DNA from: Cucumis sativus
Lineage: Eukaryota; Streptophyta; Magnoliopsida; Cucurbitales; Cucurbitaceae
Length of the DNA stretch: 64,000 nucleotides
Direction: 5' to 3'
NCBI RefSeq assembly: GCF_000004075.3
Contig: NC_026657.2
Coordinates: forward strand, 18,906,501-18,970,500
In this document: positions 46,024-57,496 of the stretch, in pieces
Layout of the letters: each line of letters begins with the position of its first letter
Position numbering within the stretch: the first letter of the stretch is position 1
Notes under the pieces: model-generated
Seen by the model: the letters and a program-made list of their open reading frames with translations, nothing else
What the model was told of the DNA's origin: nothing
The model's database searches: none
Translations under genes and position numbers: made by a program

Positions 46024-46619
46024 ATGCCTTCCACAATCCAGAGGTCGTTGATTTTGAGCTTGTTGTTGCCGTCGACTTTGAATTTTATGATATTCTAGCT
46101 CCTTCATGATTCTCTGATTCTTATTAGTATTCTTGTCAATTTGATACCTCTACACGTGCTTCTTAGTACAAATGTTTGTTATATTCTCCATGTCCATGCA
46201 TGTAAAAAGTTTATGGGCCGACATTCATGTATGAAAACGACGGATTGATCCCTGAATCATAATATCATGCACTGACATCAAAATCACAATATTATGTTCC
46301 AAATATTGGCATCATCATCATCGAACTACCATAACAAGTTTGGTTATGCGTATATGTCATAGGGAGGCATTTCTTCCACATTGTGGTCAACTTCTTCGAA
46401 TTTAGCTTCTTCCACTCGAACACATCCCCTATGAACTAGTGAAGGTACAGTAGGTAGATCATACATATTATGTATCTCCTCCATGTACCTTTCATTATTA
46501 TTACCTGTATCAAGGATTTGTTATGGATCATCTGCAATATCACGAAGTCTTGTGTTGAAATCTTTGTGAATTGTAAGAAAAAATAGATATCGTCGATTTG
46601 TACCTAAATTCGTTGTCAT
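46024..46619 (-). pseudogene. Unidentified decayed coding relic
   Basis: On the minus strand, an ATG at 46619 opens a frame whose amino-acid mix looks like real protein (IHKDFNTRLRDIADDP). It meets TAA at 46521-46523, then continues in the same frame with sensible protein (NNERYMEEIHNMYDLP, CVRVEEAKFEEVDHNV) to a second stop at 46344-46346. A further protein-like stretch (IDKNTNKNQRIMKELEYHK ending at a stop near 46025) lies beyond. I do not recognise the family; a decayed transposon-encoded protein or host gene are both possible. The nearby (TA)n tract and LTR show an insertion-prone region. Confidence 0.35.
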
Positions 46620-47034
46620 GTGCATGAGTCTATTGCTCAATATCAATGTCTTCGAAAAAGCTCAAACAGTTGCTGTTAATTCGCCTGATATCTTCAATTG
46701 TCTTATTATAATTTTGAATTTAAAATTGACATCCACACGATATACAAAGTTTTTAAATGTATTAAACTTAAACATTTTATTGAAGTTGTTGACAAAATAA
46801 CATGTAAAATCATAACAATAAAATCATAGATCCATTACTAACGTGTAAAACTCTAAATAATGTAGTAATATGTGTATAGTTTTAATATAAAAATACAACC
46901 ATAGATGTACTAATTATATGCTTCTAATTAATAATTTTCTTACCATATAACATTATAGATAATTATTAAAGAAAAAGAAACTTACCAATTGAATAACGAT
47001 TATACTTATTCCTCAAATTGATAATGATTCTTTA

Positions 47035-47038
<4 letters not shown>
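46620..47038. other. AT-rich spacer
   Basis: No gene seen between the decayed relic and the (TA)n tract. Confidence 0.6.

Positions 47039-47129
<91 letters not shown>
47039..47129. repeat. (TA)n microsatellite, about 45 units
   Basis: Uninterrupted TA repeat of 91 bp ending about 130 bp before the LTR start. Likely length-polymorphic and prone to assembly error. Confidence 0.95.
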
Positions 47130-47133
<4 letters not shown>

Positions 47134-47556
47134 CCAATCCTATCACACTATCAATTCTGTAGTCTTGTCTGATCAATTCGTAGTTCTCAAGTAAAAGTGG
47201 CTCATTAATGCATTTTAATGGGACATCTTGTTTTAATTATTTGATCACCATATTAAGTGTAGATACCGTATTTTATCATATATTTATTTATTATAAAAGA
47301 AAAAGTAAAAGAAAAAGAAATTAAATTTGAATTTGAATCTTAAATTTATATTTTAAAAAAAACAATAATAATAATAAATACATTTAAAAATAAATAATAA
47401 AAATAAAAATAAAAGATTTGTTTCCTTCCTATTTTTTCTCAACCATCCCTTTTTCTTCGTCATCACTCTCCCACTTTCTCTCACTCTCCACTTTCTTTCT
47501 ATTTCTCTCTAGTCTGCACTCCATCTCGTGATCTAAAAAAACAATGGACTTTGCCC

Positions 47557-47564
47557 TATAAAAA
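47557..47564 (+). promoter_or_regulatory. Candidate TATA box of the LTR
   Basis: TATAAAAA in 'ttgccctataaaaagaaaag', about 300 bp into the LTR after a CT-rich stretch. A plausible site for RNA polymerase II initiation of the element transcript. Confidence 0.5.
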
Positions 47565-47919
47565 GAAAAGAGAAAAAAAGAAAGAGGAGAATTTTTTTTT
47601 TATTATTATTGGAGGATTTAGAAAGAGGTGAAGAGTGAAAGAAGATCAAAAGGAATAACCTTTGGCATTTAAGGGCAGACCTACAGGTAAGTTTTTTTTT
47701 TTTTTTCTTTTCCTCTTTTTATTCTTGTTTGATGATACTGCTTTTAATTATGAACTACCGTGTTCATCATTGTCCATCATTTTACCGTCATTTGACATGT
47801 TGATTTAAATATTTGTATTTTTTTTAATACTGAGCATTCTACCTTCTATTATATATTAAATTTTTTATTTATTTTTTTTTAAAATATTGAGCATTATGTT
47901 ATGTGTTAATTTCTTTTTA

Positions 47920-48290
47920 ATTGTTGGGTATCCATTGTGTTAATTTCCTTTTCTTATTGGGCATCCATTCTGTGTTAATTTACTTTTATTATTGGGCATC
48001 CACTATGATCCATTATGTGGTGATTTCTTTTCTTATTGGGCATCCATTCTGTGTTAGTTTCTTTTTAATTAATTAACATGATATTTGTATTTGGATACTC
48101 ATTCTTCATTGACACCAATTTTACCGTTAATTACTTATATCCATATGACATGCCTTAATAATTATGCATAATTTAGCATCCTGTATTTGGTAATACTCAT
48201 TCTTCATTGGCACCCATTTTACAATTAATTACTTATATCCATATGACAACATGCCTTAATAATTATGCATAATTAATCAATTAGCATCAT
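47920..48290. repeat. Internal repeats of the LTR
   Basis: Four imperfect copies of 'attgggcatccattctgtgttaattt' type units (47920-48065), then two copies of a longer unit sharing 'attcttcattg', 'cttatatccatatgaca' and 'atgccttaataattatgcat' (48087-48180, 48183-48288). Confidence 0.75.
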
Positions 48291-49496
48291 GTATTTCCAT
48301 ATATCCATATGGCAGTACTGCGTTAATAATATCCATTTACTATCCATGTTAATAATCCATGATATAATTAATATTTGGCAACACCCATTTTTCATTTGGC
48401 CTCTTAATTAATTAGCAACTTGTATGTGACATTTTCACTCACTCATTCTAATTATTTGCATGATGTATTAATTAATCAGTATGCATCTAACTATAATTAT
48501 TTGATATTCATTTTGGTGTGATTATTTATTTGCATATCGGGTCAAACCTACTTTGGCATTCAACTGTTAATTATTATTTGATATCCATTTGGCCCTCGTT
48601 TAATTATGCATTAATCAATTATTTTGCATCATGAATTAATCAATTATTTTGCATCATTTTGAATTAATTAATTATCGTGCATGTGTTGTATTAATTAATT
48701 ATCTTGCATCCTACGTTAATACCTTTTACATTTTGCATATATTATCAATGTATTTATTTTATAGGCATATTACACTTAAGTATTTTTCAAATTTCATAAT
48801 GTTTTGTCATTGTTATTATTCATTTTTTTTTATTTAAATATAATAATGTAAATTGGAGAAAAAGTATTGTTTTTTTATGGATTTTATAATTTAAAATCCA
48901 TGAATACATGAAATTTTTCCGTTTGAAATTTAATTAATATATTGTTTTTTAAATTAACACATTTCATATTTTAAATGAGACTGAGTAGTATTTTCTATGA
49001 ATTTATTAATTCTAGATATATGAAAATTTTCATTAAACACCTATGATAGAGATTAAAATATCAAGTTTTGGTATCTTAATATTCTTAAGGTGAATAAAAA
49101 TATTTTAAAACAAAAGTAAACTTCATTTTTCTAATGGCTCCTGTGCCACCCATAATTATCAATTCATGCTTAGGTTTTACTTTCTTTGATATGAATTGAT
49201 AAACATGGGTCATTTAAACAAAACTTAAATAAAAACTTTGTTATGTGAACCCTTATATTTAATTTAAAAGATAAAATTGGGTAACTATTTTGTGGGTGTT
49301 GTAGGGTGCTAACACCTTCCCTACACACAACTGACTCCCGAACTTAAATCTCTAAATTTACGTAGACCATTCTTTTTTTTTTTTTTTGGTGACCAATCAC
49401 ACCTTAATATGATTGGTGGCGACTCCAAAATTATTTATTAAAATTAAATAAACGGGGAGGTCGGCCGCTCCACGTAGCGATCACGTCGCGACAGCT

Positions 49497-49514
49497 TGGC
49501 GACTCCACTGGGGA
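49497..49514 (+). other. Primer-binding site of gypsy element
   Basis: TGGCGACTCCACTGGGGA, three bases after the LTR end. This TGG-starting sequence is the PBS form I recall for Tat/Ogre elements; the priming tRNA should be confirmed by matching tRNA 3' ends. Confidence 0.7.
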
Positions 49515-49673
49515 TTTTGGAGAGTTGAGCCATATATTTTATCTTTTATTATTATTATATTATAATATGTTGGTTCACTTAATTATTTGTTTTTATTTGA
49601 TTCAGATGTAATATTTTGTACTATGTTATTGGTATTATTTTTTATTTTTTTTATTTTTTATTTTTATGTCATC

Positions 49674-49808
49674 ATGCATTTACACACACTCACAAGCCCT
49701 CTACCCGGGCTACAACCTTATAGAACTAGAATTGAGGACGAAGTAGTGTTGACTTTCGAGGGGTTTCGACTCCCGTGCAGGCACATGAAAAATCCTCGCT
49801 CAGATTAA
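49674..49808 (+). CDS. Small leader ORF of gypsy element (44 aa)
   Basis: A 44-codon ORF between the PBS and ORF1, starting MHLHTLTSPLPGLQPYRT and ending HMKNPRSD. The same 44 residues are encoded in the inverted arm (58189-58323), although the flanking leader is low-complexity AT sequence with indels. It stands out by balanced codon content and higher GC. It may be a real small protein, an upstream ORF that controls translation of ORF1, or an RNA element (packaging or dimerisation) that happens to be open. No known domain recognised. Confidence 0.45.
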   Translation: MHLHTLTSPLPGLQPYRTRIEDEVVLTFEGFRLPCRHMKNPRSD

Positions 49809-50506
49809 TTCTTCTGTTATTAGTTAAATAACATTAGAATAAATTTGAGGGCCTTTTTTCTTTTAAGAGTTTTGATACTAACACCATGTCATTTTTCTAT
49901 CTAGCTTATTTCATCCAAAGTCTTATTATTATTATTATTTTAAAAAAAAGAAAACAAAGTTTCACATTTTTATAAAATTTGACATATTTCCTTTTTATTT
50001 ATTTAATTATTTTTCAAATGGAGTTTAATCATAGTACTTTCTACAATGTATAAATATTAAAAAAAAAAAAAAACGAATTATTGATTTTGTTTTTTTTTCT
50101 TTTTTTTCTTTAAATTTGGTCTTTGATTTCAACCATAAGGAAAGTAATGCTTACAAGTGCATGAAAACTTTATTTAATTATTATTATATATTTTTTTTTA
50201 CATATTTTACCTATTTTTAAATTTTCTGTTATTAATTATTAATTATTATTATTTATTATTTATTTATTCATCATCATTATTATTATTATTCTTTTTTAAT
50301 TTTCTATTATTAATTTTTTAAATTTTTTAAATTTTTTTTATTGTTTTTCTAAATTTAATTTAACTTATTTTATTTATTTATTTTTTTCTTTTTTTTTTTC
50401 TCTTTCTCATGTTTTGTTACTTTGTTATTATTTATTGTGCAAAGTGATTTGACTATATCTTTTTGTTATAATTGTGCAAAAAATAAACAGTTGTTTAAAT
50501 ACCAGA
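49809..50506 (+). other. AT-rich untranslated leader of gypsy element
   Basis: Low-complexity T/A-rich sequence with ATT and TTTA microsatellites; repeated in inverted form at 57497-58188. No coding capacity. Confidence 0.7.
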
Positions 50507-52598
50507 ATGTCCAATATGTCAATGCATTCATCTTATGAATCCAAGTTTGATGAGCCAAGTGATGTTCTTAAATGGGCTGAAGAGACACAACAAAAATTTG
50601 GGGATAGCATAAATGATTCTTCTCAAATATCAGTACTATCCAAGTGTCAGCTCTCTTTTACACAAAATGATTTGGAGGCATTGACACCTCAACGGAGATT
50701 CATTTTTTCGAAGAAATATGGACATATAGCAGAGTTGATGTACATACCTGTGAATCATTAATTTTTGGGATCCAGCATATAATTGTTTCACACTTGGGTC
50801 ATGTGATTTACTGCCAACCATAGAAGAATATCAAGCTATGCTTAGCATGCCTGGAAAGGAAAGGGAAATTGTTTATTTCTTTAACCCTAAGCAAACAACA
50901 AAAAGGACTTTGTCAAAATTTTTAGAAACCGTCCATGCCACTGAAATTCAGAAACATATAAAAGTTAAGGGTGGAGAAGAGAATGTGCCATTTGACTATC
51001 TATTAATGATGACACAGACGTACATTGATGAAGACAAAGGTCTTGCTCTCTTGGCATTATGCATTTATGGAGCGGTGATTTTTCCTAAAGCAGAAGGTTA
51101 TGTCGATGGGAAAGTGATCAGATTATTCTTTGAAATAGAACGAGGAGTCGATCCTATTATACCTATATTGGCTGAAACTTTTCGATCCCTTAACTTCTGT
51201 AGAAATAAAGGTGCAGGAAAATTGAATTGTTGTGTTCCTTTATTATATATTTGGATACACAGCCATATCAAATTTCCGGCAGAGTTTAGGTGTCCAAAGT
51301 TAGAATTCAGTAGCCCATGGAATTTAATGCGAAACACAATTAGTGAGTTTGGTATGGCAGTTTGGAACCCAACATATCCAAAGAAGGAGACTTGGGTGTC
51401 TTTCTTTTCAACGTTGAGTTCTGAAGATGTCATATGGAAAGCCCAATGGATGCCTTTGAAAGCAGTAATTTACAGATGTGGAGATTTCCATAGTGTGCCA
51501 TTGTTGGGACCGTGGGGAGGTGTTAACTATACACCATTGTTAGTTTTGCGTCAAGTTTGGCTCAAACAGTTTATACCACCAACTCATAATTTACAAGACT
51601 CTGATTTTGCATACGATCATGAAGATTGTCAAAGGAAAAAACATCGAGCAGTATGTGCATGGAAGTCTGTGAGGAAGATAAAAGACAAAGGACACTATGA
51701 AGGGGTTACTAGTGGATATGAGGCGTGGCAGACAAATAGAAGAAAGAATGTAATATATACCTTAAGGGAGGTAGTTGAAAGGGTAGAGGGGACACGCTCT
51801 GAACAACCAGATCAGTGGGTTGAGAAGATCACTAAATTAGAGGAAAAAAATCGACTGTTAGAGCAAGAGAATGAGAAACTTCAAAAGGAGACGAGCCAAT
51901 GGATAGATCGTGCGACTTTTTTGCAGAAAGAGCTTGAAAAGACCAAGAGTTTCTTAAAAAACCAAGATAAATTAGAAAAGAATCTTGAGGTGTTAGATGA
52001 AGAGATGAGGCGAATGAATAAGTCGAATAGAAGTTTGAAAAATGAAAAGACAATATTACAGGCAACAGTAGAATCACAAGATGAATATATTAAAGACTTA
52101 GAAAGCATGAAGGAATATTATCTCGAGCTTGTCAATGATTTGAAATCGTCAATTGGTAAACGGGAAGCACAAATAGTAGATTTGGAAGTACACAATTGTT
52201 CTCTACGCCAAACTGTCGATAGCCTACATGTGAAGATGGTCGAGCACTATGAAGATTATAAGACACTGAAAAATTATGCTGATTCCTTACACCATCAACT
52301 TATTGCATTTCAAAATTCAAATGAGAAAATAGTGCAAGAATACAAATTATTGAAGACAGATTTCATGCAAATGAAGGTTGATTATGACTTGCAAAGGAGA
52401 GATTTTCAAACGTTAGTTGAACGTGTAGATCAAACAATTGGATTTCTTAGAATAGTGTCTAGAAGAGCAAATGGTTTTGCGGAATGGACAGCTGATTTAA
52501 GGATTAATTTTTTCTCAATACGACCACATTCAGATGATCTTAACAGATTCTTAAAGATGATATGCAGAGAACTTGGACATTTTGGTCGTTTTTATTAA
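50507..52598 (+). pseudogene. Gypsy element ORF1: DUF7745-like domain plus coiled coil, frame break
   Basis: Begins at ATG 50507 (MSNMSMHSSYESK) and reads to a TAA at 50759-50761. The next frame is open from 50754 and continues without a stop to TAA 52596-52598. So one frame change of +1, in the 50754-50761 overlap, separates two otherwise clean parts. The first 400 residues or so match my memory of the plant DUF7745 proteins encoded by such elements (CIYGAVIFPKAEG, ILAETFRSLNFCR, YRCGDFHSVPLLGPWG, PLLVLRQVWLKQFIPP). From about 51780 to 52400 there is a heptad-rich coiled coil (KLEEKNRLLEQENEKLQKE). The role in the element is unknown; extra ORFs before gag are a hallmark of Ogre/Tat elements. 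Confidence 0.75.
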
Positions 52599-52844
52599 GC
52601 TGTTTATTTTGCTATTATGAACAAAGTTGTTGTTATTGCATTTCATTACTATTGTTATTATCATTTTTTTTTGCCAAGTTTATATTTTGTGTTGATTTAT
52701 TGTATTTGAATTTATTATTTAATTAATTTTTTTTTCTTTCCTTTTACTCTTTGGTCTTCAAAGTTCTCAAAATAATCAAAGAAAAACATAGCTCGTCCTA
52801 CTCCAATTCTCCATACTTACAATACGCGGTATAAAAGTCGAATC
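52599..52844 (+). other. ORF1-gag junction of gypsy element
   Basis: Mostly AT-rich with polypyrimidine runs. The last about 55 bases before 52845 are open in the gag frame (PILHTYNTRY), so gag may have started or been spliced upstream of the first ATG. Confidence 0.4.
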
Positions 52845-55796
52845 ATGGAAGAACAAGATAAAGACATGGATAAAATGAGACAGGATATTAATAATCTTGG
52901 GGAACAAGTTTTAAAAATACTGGAATTGCTTTCAGCAGGAAAATGAAAAGTCGTCATAGAAACAGCACAATCAAGTAATCCAGTTCAAGACACCGATGAT
53001 CCCATTTATCCCCCAGGATTTACGCCACGCCACATGAACGTTACACAGTCTCAAACCGCTCAACACTATGTTGCTATGAATCCACTTTTTGATGTTCCAC
53101 CTCCTGTCCCAGATATAGAACAATTGGAAGCTCAGGCTAAAATTCAAGACATGGGGCAAAATGAAAACACTCCGGCTAAGCAAAAACTAGATGTTTTGGA
53201 AGAAAGATTGCGAGCAATTGAAGGGACTGATGTTTATGGAAATATAGATGCAACACAGTTGTGTTTAGTACCGGGTTTGATCATTCCAACAAAGTTTAAA
53301 GTTCCCGAATTTGACAAATATGATGGATCATCGTGTCCAAGGAGTCATCTTATAATGTATTGTAGAAAGATGGCAGCGCATATTGGTAATGATAAATTGT
53401 TGATCCATTGCTTTCAGGACAGTTTGACTGGTCCAGCTACTCGATGGTATATTCAATTAGATAATGCACACATTCATGTTTGGAAGGATTTAGCTGATGC
53501 ATTTCTAAAGCAATACAAACATAATATTGATATGGCTCCAGATCGTTTAGACTTACAACGGATGGAGAAGAAAAGTTCAGAAAGCTTTAAAGAATATGCT
53601 CAACGATGGAGAGATATAGCCGCAGAGGTTCAACCACCATTAACAGACAAAGAAATGACATTTATGTTTATGAATACTTTGCGGGCGCCGTTCTATGATC
53701 GAATGATTGGTAATGCTACAACCAATTTTTCTGACATTATTGTTATTGGTGAAAGAATTGAATATGGGATAAAACATGGGAGGTTAATAGAGACTTCAGC
53801 TGAGTATGGTGGATTAAAGAAAGGAGCAACACCTAAGAAGAAAGAAGGTGAGGTTCATGCAATTGGTTTTCCTAATTTAGGGAACCACAAATCAACTTTT
53901 GGCCAAAGAAAACATGACCAAAGTTTTCCTTCATATATAAGCAATGTTACTCATATCCCTTATAACAACTATGTACCAACCCACTCTCTCTCTGGAGCCC
54001 CAAAACTTGTTAATTCAAACTTTTCTCGACCGTTTGTACAAGGTCAGGGTAGCAAGACCAACTCAGAAACATTTCGATTTGACCCAATTCCTATGACATA
54101 TACAGAGCTTTTACCTCAGCTAGTTCATAATCGACAGTTAGCTCCTATCCCAATAAATCCTATACAACCTCCTTATCCAAAATGGTATGATCCAAATGCT
54201 CGATGTGATTATCATGCCGGAGGAGTGGGACACTCAACTGAAAATTGTTTAGCTTTGAAAAGGAAGGTGCAATCTTTAATTAATGCTGGATGGTTGAGCT
54301 TCAAAAAAGCTGGTGAGAAGCCGGATGTCAACAACAATCCACTTCCTAATCATGAAAATTCAAAAGTGAATGCGATAGATTGTTTTGTTGGAAAGTGTAA
54401 AAATGAAGTTCATGAGATAAGGATGCCTATGGAAACACTTTTTGAAGGTCTTTTTGAAGCAGGATATGTTAGTTTGGAATATTTAGACCCCAATATAAGA
54501 TACGAAGGATACGATGAAGGCAAACGTTGTATATTCCATCAAGGAGTTGCAGGCCACGCTATCCAACAATGTTGTACATTTAGATCTAAAGTACAACAAT
54601 TTATGGATTCGAAGATACTCACAGTATACGAAGGACAAGGAAAAGATGAGATGAAAGACAATAAAATATGTACATTAATGGGTGAAGTTGCAAAAAAGGA
54701 AAATCCCTTTTTACCAAGGCCTTTGACAGTCTTTTATCAAGAAAATCGTAATAAATCAAGTTCCTGCAATCCTAAACAACTCATTGTCCAAGTACCGAGT
54801 CCTTTCAAATTTAAGGATTTGAAAGCGGTGCCATGGCGGTATGATTGCCAAGTCATTACAGGTCCTTCAGTTGATAATATTACAGGAATCAGCGGGATAA
54901 CTCGAAGTGGAAGATGTTATAAACCAGATAATTTAACAGCTCCTTCAAGTAGTTTAACATTGGGGCAAGGGAGGAAAAGTGAGAAAAGAAATGTGAATGA
55001 ACATGACAAAGAGCAGGATGTAGAGATGTCTGTCATAGCAAAAGATATAGAATGCAAAAAACCTGTTACAGATGAGGCAGCAAACGAATTCTTGAAAATA
55101 GTAAAACAAAGTGAGTATAAGATCATAGAGCAAATGCATAATACTCCAGCTCGAATTTCTTTATTATCTTTGTTTTTAAATTCAGAGCCTCATCGCAAAG
55201 TGCTATTAGATATTTTGAATAAGGCACATGTTGGACATGACATTTCAGTGGAAAAGTTCAGCGGAATTATTGGAAGCATTACGTCTTCAAATTCTATAGT
55301 CTTCACGGATGATGAAATTCCTCCTGAAGGTTTAGGCCATATAAAAGCACTGCATATTCAAGTGAAGTACAAGGATTATGTTATAGCAAGAGTTTTAGTG
55401 GATAACGGTTCAGCTCTTAATATAATGCCTAAATCTACACTATTAAAGCTCCCAGTGGACATGTCATACATCAAATCAAGTACTATGGTAGTGAGAGCTT
55501 TTGATGGATCACGAAGAGAAGTAATTGGTGACATTGAATTACCAATCAAAATTGGCCCATGTACTTTCAATATAGTCTTTCAAGTAATGGAGATAACACC
55601 TACTTACAGCTTTTTGTTAGGTCGTCCTTGGATTCACTCTGCAGGAGTGGTGCCATCTACATTGCATCAAAATTTGAAATTTATTGTTGGGAGTAAGATG
55701 ATTTGTTTAATGGGAGAGGAAGATTTTCTGATAACAAAACCGATATCAACCCCATATGTGGAGGCAACAGAAGAAGCTTTAGAGTGTTTAATGTAG
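52845..55796 (+). pseudogene. Gypsy gag-protease polyprotein, truncated
   Basis: The frame opens at ATG 52845 (MEEQDKDMDKM), meets TGA at 52944-52946, and then is open from ATG 53034 to TAG 55794-55796 (920 residues). The gag domain is near 53270-53760 (PGLIIPTKFKVPEFDKYDG, TGPATRWYIQL, MEKKSSESFKEYAQRWRDIA). Two zinc-knuckle-like motifs with spacing C-x2-H-x5-H-x4-C follow at 54204-54248 and 54528-54572. The aspartic protease has ARVLVDNGSALNIMP with the catalytic Asp codon at 55401; the DNG form instead of DTG or DSG is usual in this lineage. Late protease sequence YSFLLGRPWIHSAG is present. The last codons and stop belong to the inverted copy, so the polyprotein is cut just after protease and reverse transcriptase never follows. 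Confidence 0.88.
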
Positions 55797-57496
55797 GCTA
55801 TCGACAGTTTGGCGTAGAGAACAATTGTGTACTTCCAAATCTACTATTTGTGCTTCCCGTTTACCAATTGACGATTTCAAATCATTGACAAGCTCGAGAG
55901 AATATTCCTTCATGCTTTCTAAGTCTTTAATATATTCATCTTGTGATTCTACTGTTGCCTGTAATATTGTCTTTTCATTTTTCAAACTTCTATTCGACTT
56001 ATTCATTCGCCTCATCTCTTCATCTAACACCTCAAGATTCTTTTCTAATTTATCTTGGTTTTTTAAGAAACTCTTGGTCTTTTCAAGCTCTTTCTGCAAA
56101 AAAGTCGCATGATCTATCCATTGGCTCGTCTCCTTTTGAAGTTTCTCATTCTCTTACTCTAACAGTCGATTTTTCTCCTCTAATTTAGTGATCTTCTCAA
56201 TCCACTGGTCTGGTTGTTCAGAGCTTGTCCCCTCTACCCTTTCAACTACCTCCCTTAAGGTATATATTACATTCTTTCTTCTATTTGTCTGCCACGCCTC
56301 ATATCCACTAGTAACCCCTTCATAGTGTCCTTTGCCTTTTATCTTCCTCACAGACTTCCATGCACATACTGCTCGATGTTTTTTCCTTTGACAATCTTCA
56401 TGATCGTATGCAAAATCAGAGTCTTGTAAATTATGAGTTGGTGGTATAAATTGTTTGAGCCAAACTTGACGCAAAACTAACAATGGTGTACAGTTAACAC
56501 CTCCCCACGGTCCCAACAAAGGCACACTATGGAAATCTCCACATCTGTAAATTACTGCTTTCAAAGGCATCCATTGGGCTTTCCATATGACATCTTCTTT
56601 GGATACCCAAGTCTCCTTCTTTGGATATGTTGGGTTCCAAACTGCCATACCAAACTCACTAATTGTGTTTCGCATTAAATTTCATGGGCTACTGAATTCT
56701 AACTTTGGACACCTAAACTCTGCCGAAAATTTGATATGGCTGTGTATCCAAATATATAATAAAGGAACACAACAATTCAATTTTCCTGCACCTTTATTTC
56801 TACAGAAGTTAAGGGATCGAAAAGTTTCAGCCAATATAGGTATAATAGGATCGACTCCTCGTTCTATTTCAAAGAATAATCTGATCACTTTCCCATCGAC
56901 ATAACCTTCTGCTTTAGGAAAAATCACCGCTCCATAAATGCATAATGCCAAGAGAGCAAGACCTTTGTCTTCATCAATGTAAGTTTGTGTCATCATTAAT
57001 AGATAGTCAAATGACACATTCTCTTCTCCACCCTTAACTTTTATATGTTTCTGAATTTCAGTGGTATGAACGGTTTCTAAAAATTTTGACAAAGTCCTTT
57101 TTGTTGTTTGCTTAGGGTTAAAGAAATAAACAATTTCCCTTTCCTTTCCAGGCATGCTAAGCATAGCTTGATATTCTTCTATGGTTGGCAGTAAATCACA
57201 TGACCCAAGTGTAAAACAATTATATGCTGGATCCCAAAAATTAATGATTCACAGGTATGTACATCAACTCTGCTATATGTCCATATTTCTTCGAAAAAAT
57301 GAATCTTCGTTGAGGTGTCAATGCCTCCCAAATCATTTTGTGTAAAAGAGAGCTGACACTTGGATAGTACTGATATTTGAGAAGAATTATTTATGCTATC
57401 CCCAAATTTTTGTTGTGTCTCTTCAGCCCATTTAAGAACATCACTTGGCTCATCAAACTTGAATTCATAAGATGAATGCATTGACATATTGGACAT
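55791..57496 (-). pseudogene. Inverted partial copy of gypsy ORF1
   Basis: Starts at ATG 57496 (MSNMSMHSSYEFK). Breaks visible: an extra G near 57327 shifts the frame; the same break as the left copy lies near 57238-57250; TGG to TGA after EFSSP (56679-56681 region); loss of 21 bp near 56605; and CAA to TAA at 56154-56156 inside the coiled coil. It ends at the junction within the coiled coil (RQTVDSLH). More decayed than the left copy, as expected of a segment under no selection. Confidence 0.85.

Larger units (their letters stand above)
47258..49493 (+). repeat. 5' LTR of gypsy element (about 2.2 kb)
   Basis: Starts TGTAGATACCG and ends ...CGTCGCGACA, so it has TG...CA termini, followed after three bases by the PBS. 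It holds a probable promoter (TATAAAAA at 47557-47564). Downstream are imperfect repeats of 'tattgggcatccattctgtg' (about 47920-48065) and a duplicated block of about 95-105 bp (48087-48180 and 48183-48288). No second LTR is available to confirm the start, which rests on the TG motif. Confidence 0.6.
49385..52229 (+). repeat. Left arm of the inverted repeat
   Basis: The LTR 3' end, PBS, leader and first 1.7 kb of ORF1. Each landmark recurs in inverted orientation at 55791-58610. Sampled stretches (PBS, leader ORF, ORF1) differ by only scattered bases plus small indels, for example a 21-bp segment near 51397-51420 missing from the right arm. Confidence 0.92.
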
